Shown here piece by piece: positions 52,115-62,997 of a stretch of 64,000 nt of DNA. The stretch lies in assembly GCA_025765615.1 (NCBI GenBank), contig JAIVFJ010000036.1, forward strand, positions 124,001-188,000, in the 5' to 3' direction. How positions within the stretch are numbered: position 1 is the first letter of the stretch; the number at the start of each line of letters is the position of its first letter. The notes below the pieces were generated by a model that worked only from the letters and a program-made list of their open reading frames with translations, was not told the DNA's origin and did no database searches. Made by a program: the position numbers and the translations under genes. Source of the DNA: Zopfochytrium polystomum (taxonomy: Eukaryota; Chytridiomycota; Chytridiomycetes; Chytridiales; Chytridiaceae).

Positions 52115-53165
52115 GCCTTCTTTTTCACGGGGGAATTTGGTTTTTTGCTTTCTGAATGGAGAGGTTTGTTCAGAGTTCAGTGAAATCGTACCTTCCAGTG
52201 AAAAGTGTTCCGTGGATGCTGCTGATGTTGATAGTTGCTCTCAATTTATACTGGTGATGAAGACAGGCACTGCGTTGACAGAAAAACGACAGGTGCAGGC
52301 GCAGCCATCCTGCTGGATGGAAGCATTCAGTGGGAAATGCTTTTCAGGGCTTGGCTGCTGTCTCGTTCGTCCACAACGACAGCTCAGCCTTGTGCCGCCG
52401 CGGCTGGCCCCTTTTCCTCCTTCGGTGGCTGGGCAGCGACAAAGCATTTACACCCTCACAAATTTAGGTTTCGTGTGGTGTGTGAATTGGGAGCATCAGG
52501 AAAAATAGCACGTGATAGAGCCTCCGCGGTTGGTTGAATCGAACTCCGACTTGAGCCACAGAATGGGTGTCCTCCTCGACAATCTGTAGACGTGAGAAGG
52601 TGGTATGCGAACACCGCGATTGAGCGCGTGAACATGCAAATCAGCGGCAGATTCGCAGTTCACGAGTTGGAGAGAGTACTCCGAGTAAGGGACCGTTTTC
52701 AACGAGAAGATGCAATTGACACGGAAGAAGTCCCGAAACATTTCCCAGACGCACAAACGGAATAATAGCTCACTTAGGCAACAGGAGAAGCAAAGGGAAA
52801 CTGAGAAATCAGCTGCTTAAAGCCGCAAGGGACGTCGTTACTAGTTTTGTTCTTTGATGCAAGCTGGTAATACCGGGACATGTTGGATTTCTCGGCATCA
52901 TTGGAACCAGGGGGAGAAGGTGAAAACTTCTTCGCTCAGAGCGATGCATGAACACGCCAAATTACCACACGTAACCCTCGTTCAGTGCTGGCGCGATTAG
53001 CGGCGACTTGCCGAGACGAGTACGCATAATCAGGCAGCCAACCCTAAGCCTCTCTCTCGCAAGAATTCCAACAAAAAAAGCAACTCAGGGTCACGTGCCT
53101 CTTCTTCATGAGATCCTCCACCATATTGGGCTCACCCACCCCACCCCTCTCCTTCCTTCCCCGGA
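52115..53165. other. Region without a supported gene
   Basis: Short open frames on both strands, none of recognisable family. 'VLARLAATCRDEYA' near 52988-53029 on the plus strand is a diverged copy of sequence near 51885. Confidence 0.4.
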
Positions 53166-53523
53166 TCACAACGCACACCCAAGATGCTTGGTCAGCTCGG
53201 CGCCCTGGACGTTCCCGCCTCGAAAGTCCCAGCAGACCACATACGACCCGGCGCCGTACTGTTCGGACAAGCCAAACGTTTTGCCGACCATCCCGTCGGG
53301 GATGCGGAACCAGACGTCCAGCTGGGCGCCGCAGTTGTCGGCGATGTAGCGGACCTGATTGCACGGGGGCGACGGCGGCGTCGGGGCGCCGGGGACAAGG
53401 GTGCGGAGCTGCGTCGCGCCGTACCAGTGGTGCTGGTTGTTGTTGGCGGTGTAGGCGCTGCAGTAGGCGTCGGTGGCGTACGTCTGCACGACACCGTCGA
53501 CGCTGCCGAGCGTGGCCGGGCAT
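53166..53523 (-). CDS. Small cysteine-containing protein of unknown function, frame error after ATG
   Basis: The minus-strand frame reads 'GVVQTYATDAYCSAYTANNN', 'QVRYIADNCGAQLDVWFRIP', 'VVCWDFRGGNVQGAELTKHL' and ends at 53166. It has no Met, but an ATG at 53523-53521 lies one base out of frame, separated only by a CCC run (53520-53518). With one C fewer, a 118-residue protein starting MPATLGSVDGVVQTY results. The upstream layout (TATA box, short A-rich leader) supports that ATG. Five cysteines and Asn/Tyr-rich content suggest a folded, possibly extracellular protein, but no signal peptide is seen and no family was recognised. Confidence 0.5.
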
Positions 53524-53624
53524 GACCTTTTTTTTTTTTTTGCGGTAAAGTCGGTTTTTGCGCCTGCAGAGAGGGGAGGAATGAGGTGCGGTGGCGACTG
53601 TGGAGGGTGAAACAGTTCTGCGTC

Positions 53625-53633
53625 GATTTATAC
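53625..53633 (-). promoter_or_regulatory. TATA box upstream of the 53.2 kb gene
   Basis: GTATAAATC on the minus strand, about 105 nt before the ATG. A homopolymer A run lies between it and the start codon. Confidence 0.5.
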
Positions 53634-55404
53634 GACAAAACGCACGCATCAAAGACAGGCACAGAGAGAAAGAGGGGGCCGCTGCGGTGGCGCCTGAAAA
53701 ACGTTCAAATGCGGAAACCCTTTTTGTTGACAAAACGCCGGAACAGACGAGGTCGGTGGTTTTTTGTAGGCGCGGCTGTTGGCTGTCTTCGTTTTGACTT
53801 TCGTGCAACGGCGCCGCTCGTCCCCACGAAAAAGAGGAGGAGACAAGGAACTGGGCACGATGGCACTAACTGCATTTACTAGGTGTTGGGCCACCTTCTC
53901 CTCGTATTCGGGTTCGTGCTGTGCTGTTGCGTGGAGTGTTTGCGTGGTTACAATTCTGACGGGTTCCGGCCTGCCTGAAGGATCGACAGTATATTTGCAT
54001 TTCCCTGCCCTAATATGGATTTCTAAAGACAATGTAAAATTCCCGACCACAGGGAAAGACCCTTTGGGTGTGAGGGAATTTCTATTTGATATTCCTGGCC
54101 AAGCAATTAAAGGGTGGAGGGCTTAAACGGGCGAGCAAAGGTGAGGCGTTAGCGGTCACGTTGATTGGGTGTAACACGGAGTATTGAAAGAAAAGGGAAG
54201 AGAGAGTATGAGTAAAAAAGCTGATTGGCGCGTAACCATCCCAATTATCGCTCCAAAGGAATTCTCCTGCGTTCAGACCTCAGTTTAGTCGTCATCACTA
54301 AGGGTTTTAGTAAGGTTGGCTGAACTTACGTCAGTGGCCCGTTTGGCACAACATGCACCAATTGATAACAATGCCAATGCGATGCTTTTAAAGATTCAAG
54401 TTGAGCGCGAAGCTGACAGGTCACGGGGGTCCGACTGATGCTTGACAGGGCAAGGTAACCGTCGCGAACGACCTTGCTGGCTTCTGGAGCAACGGTAGCA
54501 CCGGCACCAGCACACATGTCAGCAGAGTAGGGAAGCATCAAGTGGGTTACAGAAAAGCATGCAAGCAAGCAAGCAAGCAAGCAAAATCCCCAAACAAACA
54601 ACGCAATTCTGGCATCTTTTTTCCGTCAGTGGGGACGCAGGGTACAGAGCACGGAGGGACTCGATCGATGCTGTTTTGCGGGGATGCTCGAGTGCGTCCG
54701 AGGTGCCGTACAGACAATAAAGTCTTGTGGACGGCCCCGTTGCGATTGGCTCAGCCTGCCTTGCGGCGATTGATTGATTGGGCCAATCAGTCTGCTGCTC
54801 CAGTGCATTTGCGCTCACCTGGGAACGTCGGCACGCGCTCGGTTCCCACTCACTCAAACAGGCATTTCCAAATAGGTGTATTAATTAAATGTGAAGTCGA
54901 CCTGACAGACCGACCGACCGACCGACAGACCAACAGACTTAAGGCCCTTCTTTTTGATGTGAACAAGTTTTCTTGTTTTATTTTTTATTTTATATTTTTT
55001 TTCTTTTCCGCCGTTGCCGTCGCAACGTCCTCCGCTCCTCTGCGCTCGCGCGCGCGCGGCTCCCAACCAGCCAGCCAGCCTGCCTGCCTGCCAGCCAATC
55101 ACGCCGAAGCACGCGCGCCGCATCCACGGTCTCCGCCCTGCGCCGCCCCCCGCCGGCAGTTCCAGACGCAGAGCGAGCGCGTGCATGTGCTCAGCCCGCG
55201 CGTCCCTGCTTATCTGCATAGAGACACCCGATGGGGGCGCGGATCTGACCCACGAGGCCAGGGACAGAGACAGAGAGGAGAGACCAACTAGGTCAAACTA
55301 AACCGACGTAGAGGCTTTTTTGGCAAAACTTTCCAACGAACCGCTGAACTGCTTGCGATGTTGTAGCGCCGAGAGACCGCGAGGGACTGAGAGAGGGAAA
55401 GAAA

Positions 55405-55408
<4 letters not shown>

Positions 55409-55480
<72 letters not shown>
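55409..55480. repeat. (GA)n microsatellite
   Basis: About 70 bp of GA repeats, 185 bp upstream of paralogue A. Confidence 0.9.
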
Positions 55481-55482
<2 letters not shown>

Positions 55483-55663
55483 CAGACAGAGAGACGGAGG
55501 CTGCGCCGACAGGTGTACATAGATTTGATACATAAATATGCCCTGCGCTCCTCTCAGTAGGCTAACACGCATATACTTGCGCTCGCGAGCGCCGAGCTCT
55601 CTCAGTGCAATCCACCTTCATTTCAAAGCCACCTTCTCGTTTCTTCGGCTTCAGGTCCCACAA

Positions 55664-56463
55664 ATGGTGGTGGTGGTGGTGGTGGCTGCTGCTGCTGCTG
55701 CCACGCCGACTGGGAGACCACATGCACCATCAAAATACCCACGCCGGCGCCGTCGGCGTCTCCCGCCCACCCTCTTTCCCCCCGTCTTCTTCCCACTCCT
55801 CCTCCTCCTCCTCCTTTCCCTCTCCGCCCTCCTCGCCCCTCACCCCACCGAAGCTCGCGCCGCCGCTTCGGCCCCTTCAACTCTCTCCCTCCTTCACGCC
55901 GCGAGCCTCCCCGCAGCCGGTCTCGACCGCGGCGGACCCATCCACTTTGCGCGCCCCAGCCCCGCCGACGAAGCCCCCGGCGACCTCCGCACAGAGCTTC
56001 AGCGCATCCTCCGCCGCCGCCACCGCGCAGCGGCAGCAGCAGCAGCGGCAGAGGGTCGTTCGCCGGCGGGTGCCTTGTCTCGCCGCGGCTTCCGCTCGCC
56101 CGCTGCTGCAGGCCCAAGAGCAAAGCTGCGCGGCGCCGCGCTGCTGTTCCGACGCGCCGACAACGGTGCGGGGACCAAGCGGTACGACGAGCGAGATTGT
56201 GCCCGTTGGCGATGGAAGCAGCCACGGCGGCGGCGGTTCAGGCAGCGGCACTGGAGCGGTAGCTTCTTCTCCTTCTGCCGGGAGTGGCGGCGGGAACAAG
56301 TTCAAGGGCCGACTGACACAGGCTCTCCAAAAGTTTGCGAACCCGACGGTGAGAGAGTGAGAGAGAGAGACACAGCCCCGTCACGGGTGGTGGCTCCCAA
56401 GGAGAACCGAATCCAGACTCTCAAAGACGATTGTGTAATATTTAAGGTCAACGTTACCCTAAA

Positions 56464-56519
<56 letters not shown>

Positions 56520-59500
56520 ACACACACAACACACACTCCAACCCTCGGGCATTACGGATACGTCTTTATTATTATATGGACACAAATACGACAGAACCAA
56601 AAAATGGTAAGCGGGCGTCCCACTCAAACCCTCCTATCCTCCGTCCGAACTTTGCCATTTTGAAACGCTATCACTCACTCAACTACGCACAACCGACCGA
56701 CCGAAACAATCCCCTTACAAAACCAACATCAAACGCGTCCGCAGGGCGTCAGCGCCGGTTTCAGCGTCGCAAACACACCGTCGCAAACAAGGCCATCAAG
56801 GGCGCCATGTCCGTCGGCGTCATGTCGCCCGTCGAGGCCACCCTTGCCGTGTGCGCCGTCGGCCTGGTCTGCGGCGCCGGCAAGGAGGCTGCCGGCGCCA
56901 TCATTGAAAAGAAGCCGTTCCGTGAAGGTGAGGGAGGGGAAGGGTAGGTGGTGGATGGCTTTTGTGCTTACACAATAATTCGCAAGGCTTGGTCAAGACT
57001 GTGCACGGGGCTATAGTCCAGGCGGGTGCCAACGCCGCCGGTCTTTGGGGAGGGTCGGCAGCGAGTACGTTGCACTTTTTTTGTGTTCAGCTTGTAGAAC
57101 GTGTTGCTAGTCTCTTGTCTAATTGCGCTTGCTAAATCCGCCCCGTCAAACATTTCGATACACTAACAAAAAAAGGCGCTGCGGTGAGTGCTGCTGGCAG
57201 CGCCTCACAGCCGCACTTTGTTACTGCGTTTGGAGGCAAGAAATCGTCAACTGGCGATTATGCGGGTGAGGGGTGCAGACTCGCTTAGTTGGGTGGGAAG
57301 AAGCTTGCACTAACGAAATTGACCCCGCAGGAGGTGCAGCGAAAGCTGGTTACCAGCTTATCAGTGGTGCGGTTCAAGAAGGTAAGAACACAACCAGGGC
57401 ACTTCTCCAACCTAAAGTATCATGCTTTCTATTCGGCAGCCGCCGGCTCCCTCGGCTACCCCGTTGCGGGCCGTCGTCTCCGGCGCCAACAGCGTCGCGG
57501 GCGACCTGATCAAAGAAAACGTCAAAAAACTCGGCAACGAGATGCAAAAGGCGCAAAAACTCTCCAAATCGCCGCCCGTCGACCCCAAGGCCGTTCAGTC
57601 CACCGTCCTCTCCGCGTCCGGCAAGAAGCTGCAAGCCGCCGGAAAGCAGGCCGGCGCCGCCGCCTCGGCCGTCAACGTCATGAAAAAACAAGGTCGCGGA
57701 GTCCAAGATGACCGCCACCGCAAACGCGCAGGCGGCCAAGCACGGCGCGGCCGCGAGCGCCGCGGGCGGGGAAGGAGGCCGCGGCGGCGCAGGCCGGCGC
57801 GAAGAAGAACATGCAGGCCGCGCAGAACGGAGTCAAACCCCCCGCTGGCGCCGGGGGCACAAGCGGCGGCGGCAGCGGGCTCAAGTTTAATACACCGGAG
57901 GCACTGAAACCTGGCGCGTCGCACAACCTGCAGTTCAACACCCCGGCGTCGCTCAAACCCGCCGCGAGGCCCGCCGCCGCAGCTGCTGCCGGGGGCGCGT
58001 CGACGTCGGGGACCCGCGGGATTACGCCGGCGGCGACGCGGGGCGTGCCGGGGCGGTCTGTTAGTGCGCCGGCTGGCGGCGGCGGCGGCGCAAAGATGGA
58101 GGTCGCGGGAGGTGGCGGGCGGCGCGACAAAGGGCGCAGCCCCGAAGCCAGCTGCGGCGGGTGGCAGCATGGGCCAGCTCACGCGGTCTGCGTCCGCCGG
58201 GCGCACCGCCGCCGCCGCCGCCGCCAAGCCGAACGGCGCGGGGACAGGGGCGGCCGGCGGGAAAGCGACGGCGGCGGCGGCGGGAACCCGCAGCGTAGCG
58301 CCCGGCGCAAAGGCGGCCGCGGCGGGTGCTGATGGAAAGGGGCGCGCCGCAGGGACAGGGCGTCGGTGGCGAAGCCTGCGGGCAGCAGCACACCGCCACA
58401 AAGGCACCGGCGGCGAACGGGCAGACCGGCAGGACTGCGCCAAAAGGATCGATGAAAGCACCCGGAAGTACTGGAAAGACGGGTGGTGCTACCACCACCC
58501 CCGAATGCGGCAACAAACCGTGCCGCGAGCGGGGAACACTGCGCTAAGAGGTTCCACTAAAGCACCGTCGGCAGCCAAGGAGGGGACTACCGCACCCAAA
58601 GGCAACAACGAGAGCGCTTTCGACGAATGGGCGAGCTGGCACCTTTGCACCAAAAGAAGCGACAAAGGCACCCGCCACAGCGGCGCCCAGGGGGAAGACT
58701 GGCGTCACAACGCCAAAGACGGCGCAAGCCCCATCAGCAAACGGTCGGACCGGTACTACCGCACCAAAAGCGACGACAAAGCGCCATCGACCAACAGGGG
58801 GACAGGCGCCACCACGCAAAAAGGTCTCGCGAAGGCGCCGTCAGCGAACGGGCGGACCGGCAGCACCACCTCTAAAGCAACGACAAAAGCACCACCAGCC
58901 AACGGGCGGACGGGCGCGGCCTCTCCTAAGACCGCATCAAAAGCGCCTTCAGCGAACGGACGGACCGGTACTACCGCCCTTAAATCGACGACGAAAGCGC
59001 CGTCGTCGTCGGCGAACGGGCGGGTCGACGTCGGCAGCCGCACCGCGGCAAAAGCGACAACGAAGGCGCCGTCGGCGAATGGGCGGACCGGCGGCAGCGC
59101 CGCGCCGAAAGCGGCGACGAAAGCGCCGTCGACCAACGGGCGTTCGGCGCAAGCCCCGGCCGCGCCCGGCGGGAGGACGCGCCCCACCGCGACCGCCCCC
59201 AAAGCGACCTCGAAGGCCCCGAAGACCAACGGACGGACCGCCGCCAAACGCCGCGACGAAATCGCCGACACAAGCGCCGTCGACAAACGGGAGGGCCGGC
59301 AGCACCGCGCCCAAGGCGGCGGCTAAAGCGCCGAAGGCGGCGGCGGTGGGCGGGTCGAGCAGGAATGAAGGCAGCGCCAAAAACCACTGCCGCGACCGGG
59401 AGGACCACCGGCGGTGGCGGCGGCGCGGGGACCAAAGGAAAACGCGAAAGCGCCGGTGTCGGCGGCGGCGGCAAAGGGCACCGCGAAAGCGGCTGAGCCC

Positions 59501-60708
59501 ACCGGCGGACGGACTCGTAGCACGACACCAAAGCGACAACTAGAGCGCCGTCGACGAATGGACGTACCACGGCGGCACTTCCCCGAAGACAGCGGCGAAG
59601 AAAGCGCCGGCAGCGTCCAACGGTCGGGGCCAGCGGCGCCAAGCAGGCGGCCAGGCGGACGGACAAACCACGACGACGCCGAAAGCGACATCGAAAGCGC
59701 CGTCGACAAACGGACAGACCGGCAGAGCAGCTCCAAAGGCAGCCGGTGGTAAAGCGCCGTCTGCAGCGTCCAACCGACGGACGGGGCAGCGGGGGCAGCG
59801 CCGCAAAAGGGTACGAACGAAAGGCGCCGGGTGTAGCCAACGGACGAGCAACTGCGACCAGTCCGAAAGCGACAGCGAAGCCCCGGCGACAATGGACGTA
59901 CAACCATCGGCGGCAGTACCGCAAAAGGCAACGACGAAAGCACCACAGCGAGAGCGAAAGCGCCGACGGCAAGCGCCCAACGGGCGGGCCGGCAGTGCTG
60001 GAGGCGCAAAGGGTGCAACGAAAAGCGCCGGGTGCTGCAACAAGCGGACGGTCTAATCCTGCGAACGCCGAAAGCGACAACAAGAACGCCCGTCGACGAA
60101 CGGACGTTCTAAACCGGCGGTACCACCACCTCAAAGGCAACGAAAGCGCCAGCAGCAGCGCAAAAGCCCCGGCAGCTGCGTCCAACGGGCGGGCTGGCAT
60201 CGCTGCCGGCGCAAGGGTGCGACGAAAGCGCTGGGTGCGACAACCAACGGACGGTCTAACACCGCGACGCCCGAAGGCGACAACAAGGGCGCCGTCGACG
60301 AATGGACGTACATTGGGCGGCAAACCACCACCGCAAAAGCAACGCCCAAAGCACCGGCAGCGTCCAACGGACGGACCAGCGGCACGACGGGAAAGACTGC
60401 CCTCAAAAGCCTCCCACTGCGGCGACGGCGGCGAAGGGCAACGGACGGTCTGGCAACACGACGCCAAAGAACGACAACGTCGGCAGCGAAGGCGCCGACG
60501 ACGAATTCGAACGGCGGCGGCGGGCGGACGGGCGGCAACCGCGCCAAAGGCAGCGACGAAGGCGCCGGCCCCGGCCGCGAAGTTCAAGCCCGCCACCGCA
60601 GCCGCGTCGAATCGCGCGTCTTCGTCGTCCAAGCCAGCTGCCGCGCAAGCGCCCAAGCTTGCGGCGGCGTCCGCGTCGAAGCCCGCAGCGGCGAAGAAGG
60701 GCAAGTAG
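55664..60708 (+). CDS. Tandem paralogue A: secreted/membrane Gly-Ala-rich protein with KAPSANGRTG repeats (frameshifts)
   Basis: Exons: 55664-56165, 56242-56348, 56595-56606 (12 nt), 56745-56927, 56987-57064, 57176-57265, 57331-57381, 57440-60708. No family recognised. A hydrophobic segment ('FFPLLLLLLLSLSALLA') near residues 45-62 may be a signal or anchor, and 'LLFRRADN' carries an Arg-Arg pair like a Kex2 site. The core has 'KAIKGAMSVGVMSPVEATLA', 'KTVHGAIVQAGANAAGLWGG' and 'AFGGKKSSTGDYA', alternating Gly/Ala-rich hydrophobic stretches like glycine zippers. The last exon becomes Lys/Thr/Ala/Pro-rich repeats and ends in KKGK. A 2-nt slip (ACACAC near 56780) and several single-base shifts after 57450 break the frame. 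Confidence 0.6.
56480..56514. repeat. (AC)n microsatellite in paralogue A intron
   Basis: (CA)n preceded by a poly-A run (56461-56480), within the intron after exon 2. The matching intron of paralogue B also carries (AC)n. Confidence 0.85.
58380..60560 (+). repeat. Coding tandem repeats, 54-bp period (18 residues)
   Basis: Imperfect units of consensus KAPSANGRTGxTAPKATT recur through the last exon of paralogue A, clearest at 58820-59240, where successive 18-residue units can be read in one frame. After about 59240 the frame changes repeatedly while the unit remains recognisable in other frames. Each unit contributes about three Lys/Arg, so the tail is strongly basic. Confidence 0.85.
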
Positions 60709-61626
60709 TCGAAAGGGCCCACCGCGTTTCGCGTGTTGTTACGTTCTTTTGCGCGCGCCGCAGGTTCGAACAATAGAAGTGTACGATGTACGATTGTTAC
60801 CCTCGCCACCTTCCCCTTTTTTTTTTTTTTTTTTTTTTAAGTTTGTTACCCCATAGCGACCATTCTCTGTGTTTCCCATTGCTTTTCATCACAATACTTC
60901 CACCTCCATCTCTCTCTCTCTCTCCTCTCCTCCTCTCTCCTCCTATCCTCTCTCTCTCCTCTCTCCCTCCTCTCCTCTCTCTCTCGCTCTCTCTCCCCTC
61001 TCCTCTCTGTATACTTTTCCTTTTTCTCCCCATCGCTTGCTCGTTTTTTGCTCCTGTTTCTCGCTCGCTCTCTTTCTTCCTTCTACAGGGCGCGTAGTAT
61101 TATTTTGAGGCGCGTGCGAGTGCAGCCCTCGGGCGGTCGGTCGGTCAGTGTGAGGAGTGGGGGGAGGAGAAGGGGAAAAGGCGGCGGGGTGCTTGCGAGG
61201 TTGGGGCACGTGCTGGTAGGGGGGCACGTCAGTTGGTCGGTGTTCTCTTCTTGTTCGAATCTGGACACAGCAGCTCGGGCCAATCAGAGCTGAGGCACGC
61301 GCACATGCGCCGCCCGGGCAGCCAATGAGGGGGCTTTTGTTGTTTTCGCCTTTTCGAGGGAGGAGACACTTTTGTGAACTACCATGTGCCGTTAATCCTT
61401 CCTGCCCCCGCCCCCCGGCTGAGCACACCCACGCGCCGCCCAGACGGCTTGCGTCAGCCAACCAGAATGCAGCGAGGGGACTCTCTCTCTCTCTCTCTCT
61501 CTCTCGACTGCCATATCCAGACACACACAACCTTGCTGGCCGACGATCCGCCGCAGTTGGAAACGAGAGAAAGAAAAGCAAGGAGTAAGAGAGCGAGAGA
61601 GAGGAAAGCGGCGAGAGAGAGGAGTG

Positions 61627-61676
<50 letters not shown>

Positions 61677-61701
61677 CGAGAGAGAGAGAGGAGAGGGAGA
61701 G

Positions 61702-61757
<56 letters not shown>

Positions 61758-61947
61758 TTCATGCTTTAAGAGGCGAACAGGAAAAAACCGGTGGACCCCA
61801 GCTGGGGGGGCCGCATCCTTTCTTTCTGAAGTTTCGGGAGAACAGAGAGAGAGAGAGAGTTTGTTCCTCCTTGTTTTATTCTTCCGAATCTTGGCCCCTC
61901 TCTCTCCCGGCTTTCCCCAATCTCTGCTCACCAACACAACAACACGA
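60709..61947. other. Intergenic region between tandem paralogues
   Basis: Poly-T run near 60817-60838, (CT)n-rich stretch about 60910-61010, short (CT)n at 61481-61504, and a long (GA)n tract at about 61600-61755 ending about 190 bp before paralogue B. No gene recognised; the CT-rich blocks probably flank or lie in UTRs. Confidence 0.55.
61600..61755. repeat. (GA)n microsatellite
   Basis: About 150 bp of GA repeats with GGA interruptions, upstream of paralogue B. Confidence 0.9.
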
Positions 61948-62953
61948 ATGCCCCTGCCGCCGTCGCCGACGGCATCGCCGGCGGCTTCTCGTCTGCGCCG
62001 CCGCCGCCCACTCCCACCATTCTTACGCCAGTCCAGGCCGCCCTCTCGGCCGCCCGCCAGCAACCACCGCAGTCCAACCCTCCCCACTCCGCCCCACCAC
62101 CTTGCTCATCCTCCTCCTCCTCCTTTTCGCTTCATCCTCTCGCTCACCCCAAGTCCTCGATACACGCACTCCAACATCAGCCTACGCCCTCCCGACCCCA
62201 GTTCCTGCCGACTCGTCAAGAACAACCGGCTCCGACAGCCATCAGCCCGCCACCCCCGCGTCTCGATACCCGACCCTCCCCCAAACCTCCATCTCCACCG
62301 CAACAACGGCCGGCCGCAGCCGCCGGCGGTCAATCGGACTCATCGCCGTCGCTCCCTCGGCCTCGCCTCGCACCCAGATGCGCTGCGGCGCAGAGCGTTT
62401 CTGGCGCAGCAGCGTCAACGGCAGCTGCAGGAACTGCGAGCAACAACAACAACTAGACCAACAGCAAGACCCGCGGCAAGACCCGCAGCAGCAGCGCAGC
62501 AGCAGCAGCAGGCGAAGCAGTCACGGCTGTTCCGTCGTGCCGACAACGACGGGGCGTCGTGCCTGCTGCCACCACAGGTGACGTCGCTGCAGCTTCTCCT
62601 CCAGGAAAGCACGCCAAGTTCAAGTCTGCGGTCAAAAAGTTTGTCAACCCCCAGGTAAGAGGGTGGTGGGGATATGAGATCGTTTCATTACCTGTCAGTC
62701 AGCCGGAAACGATTTGTTTTGTGGAAACCTGTTTGTTTGTTTGTTTGCTTGTTTGTTTTTTTTTCTTCTTCTTCTGGCGGCGGCCACGTGGGTTTACCCT
62801 TCACGTCCAAACAAAAAAAAACCACCACAAAAACAAACAAAAAACGTTCTGATAACATCACGTGACCCATCAGAACGAAAAAATGGTAAGCAGCCGCGTG
62901 CACGACCACAATCCCCACACCGCCCACTCCCGAATCTAATACACACACACACA

Positions 62954-62997
<44 letters not shown>

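Larger units (their letters stand above)
53524..55663. other. Intergenic region upstream of tandem paralogue A
   Basis: No gene recognised. Contains (GCAA)n near 54558-54583, (GACC)n near 54908-54921, GC-rich sequence at 55040-55170, and a (GA)n tract at about 55409-55480. Confidence 0.5.

Noticed and set aside
53044..53808. 254-codon Arg-rich minus frame starting upstream of the 53.2 kb gene
   Set aside because: Composition is typical of an out-of-frame reading of GC-rich sequence; the overlapping Cys/Tyr frame is far more protein-like.
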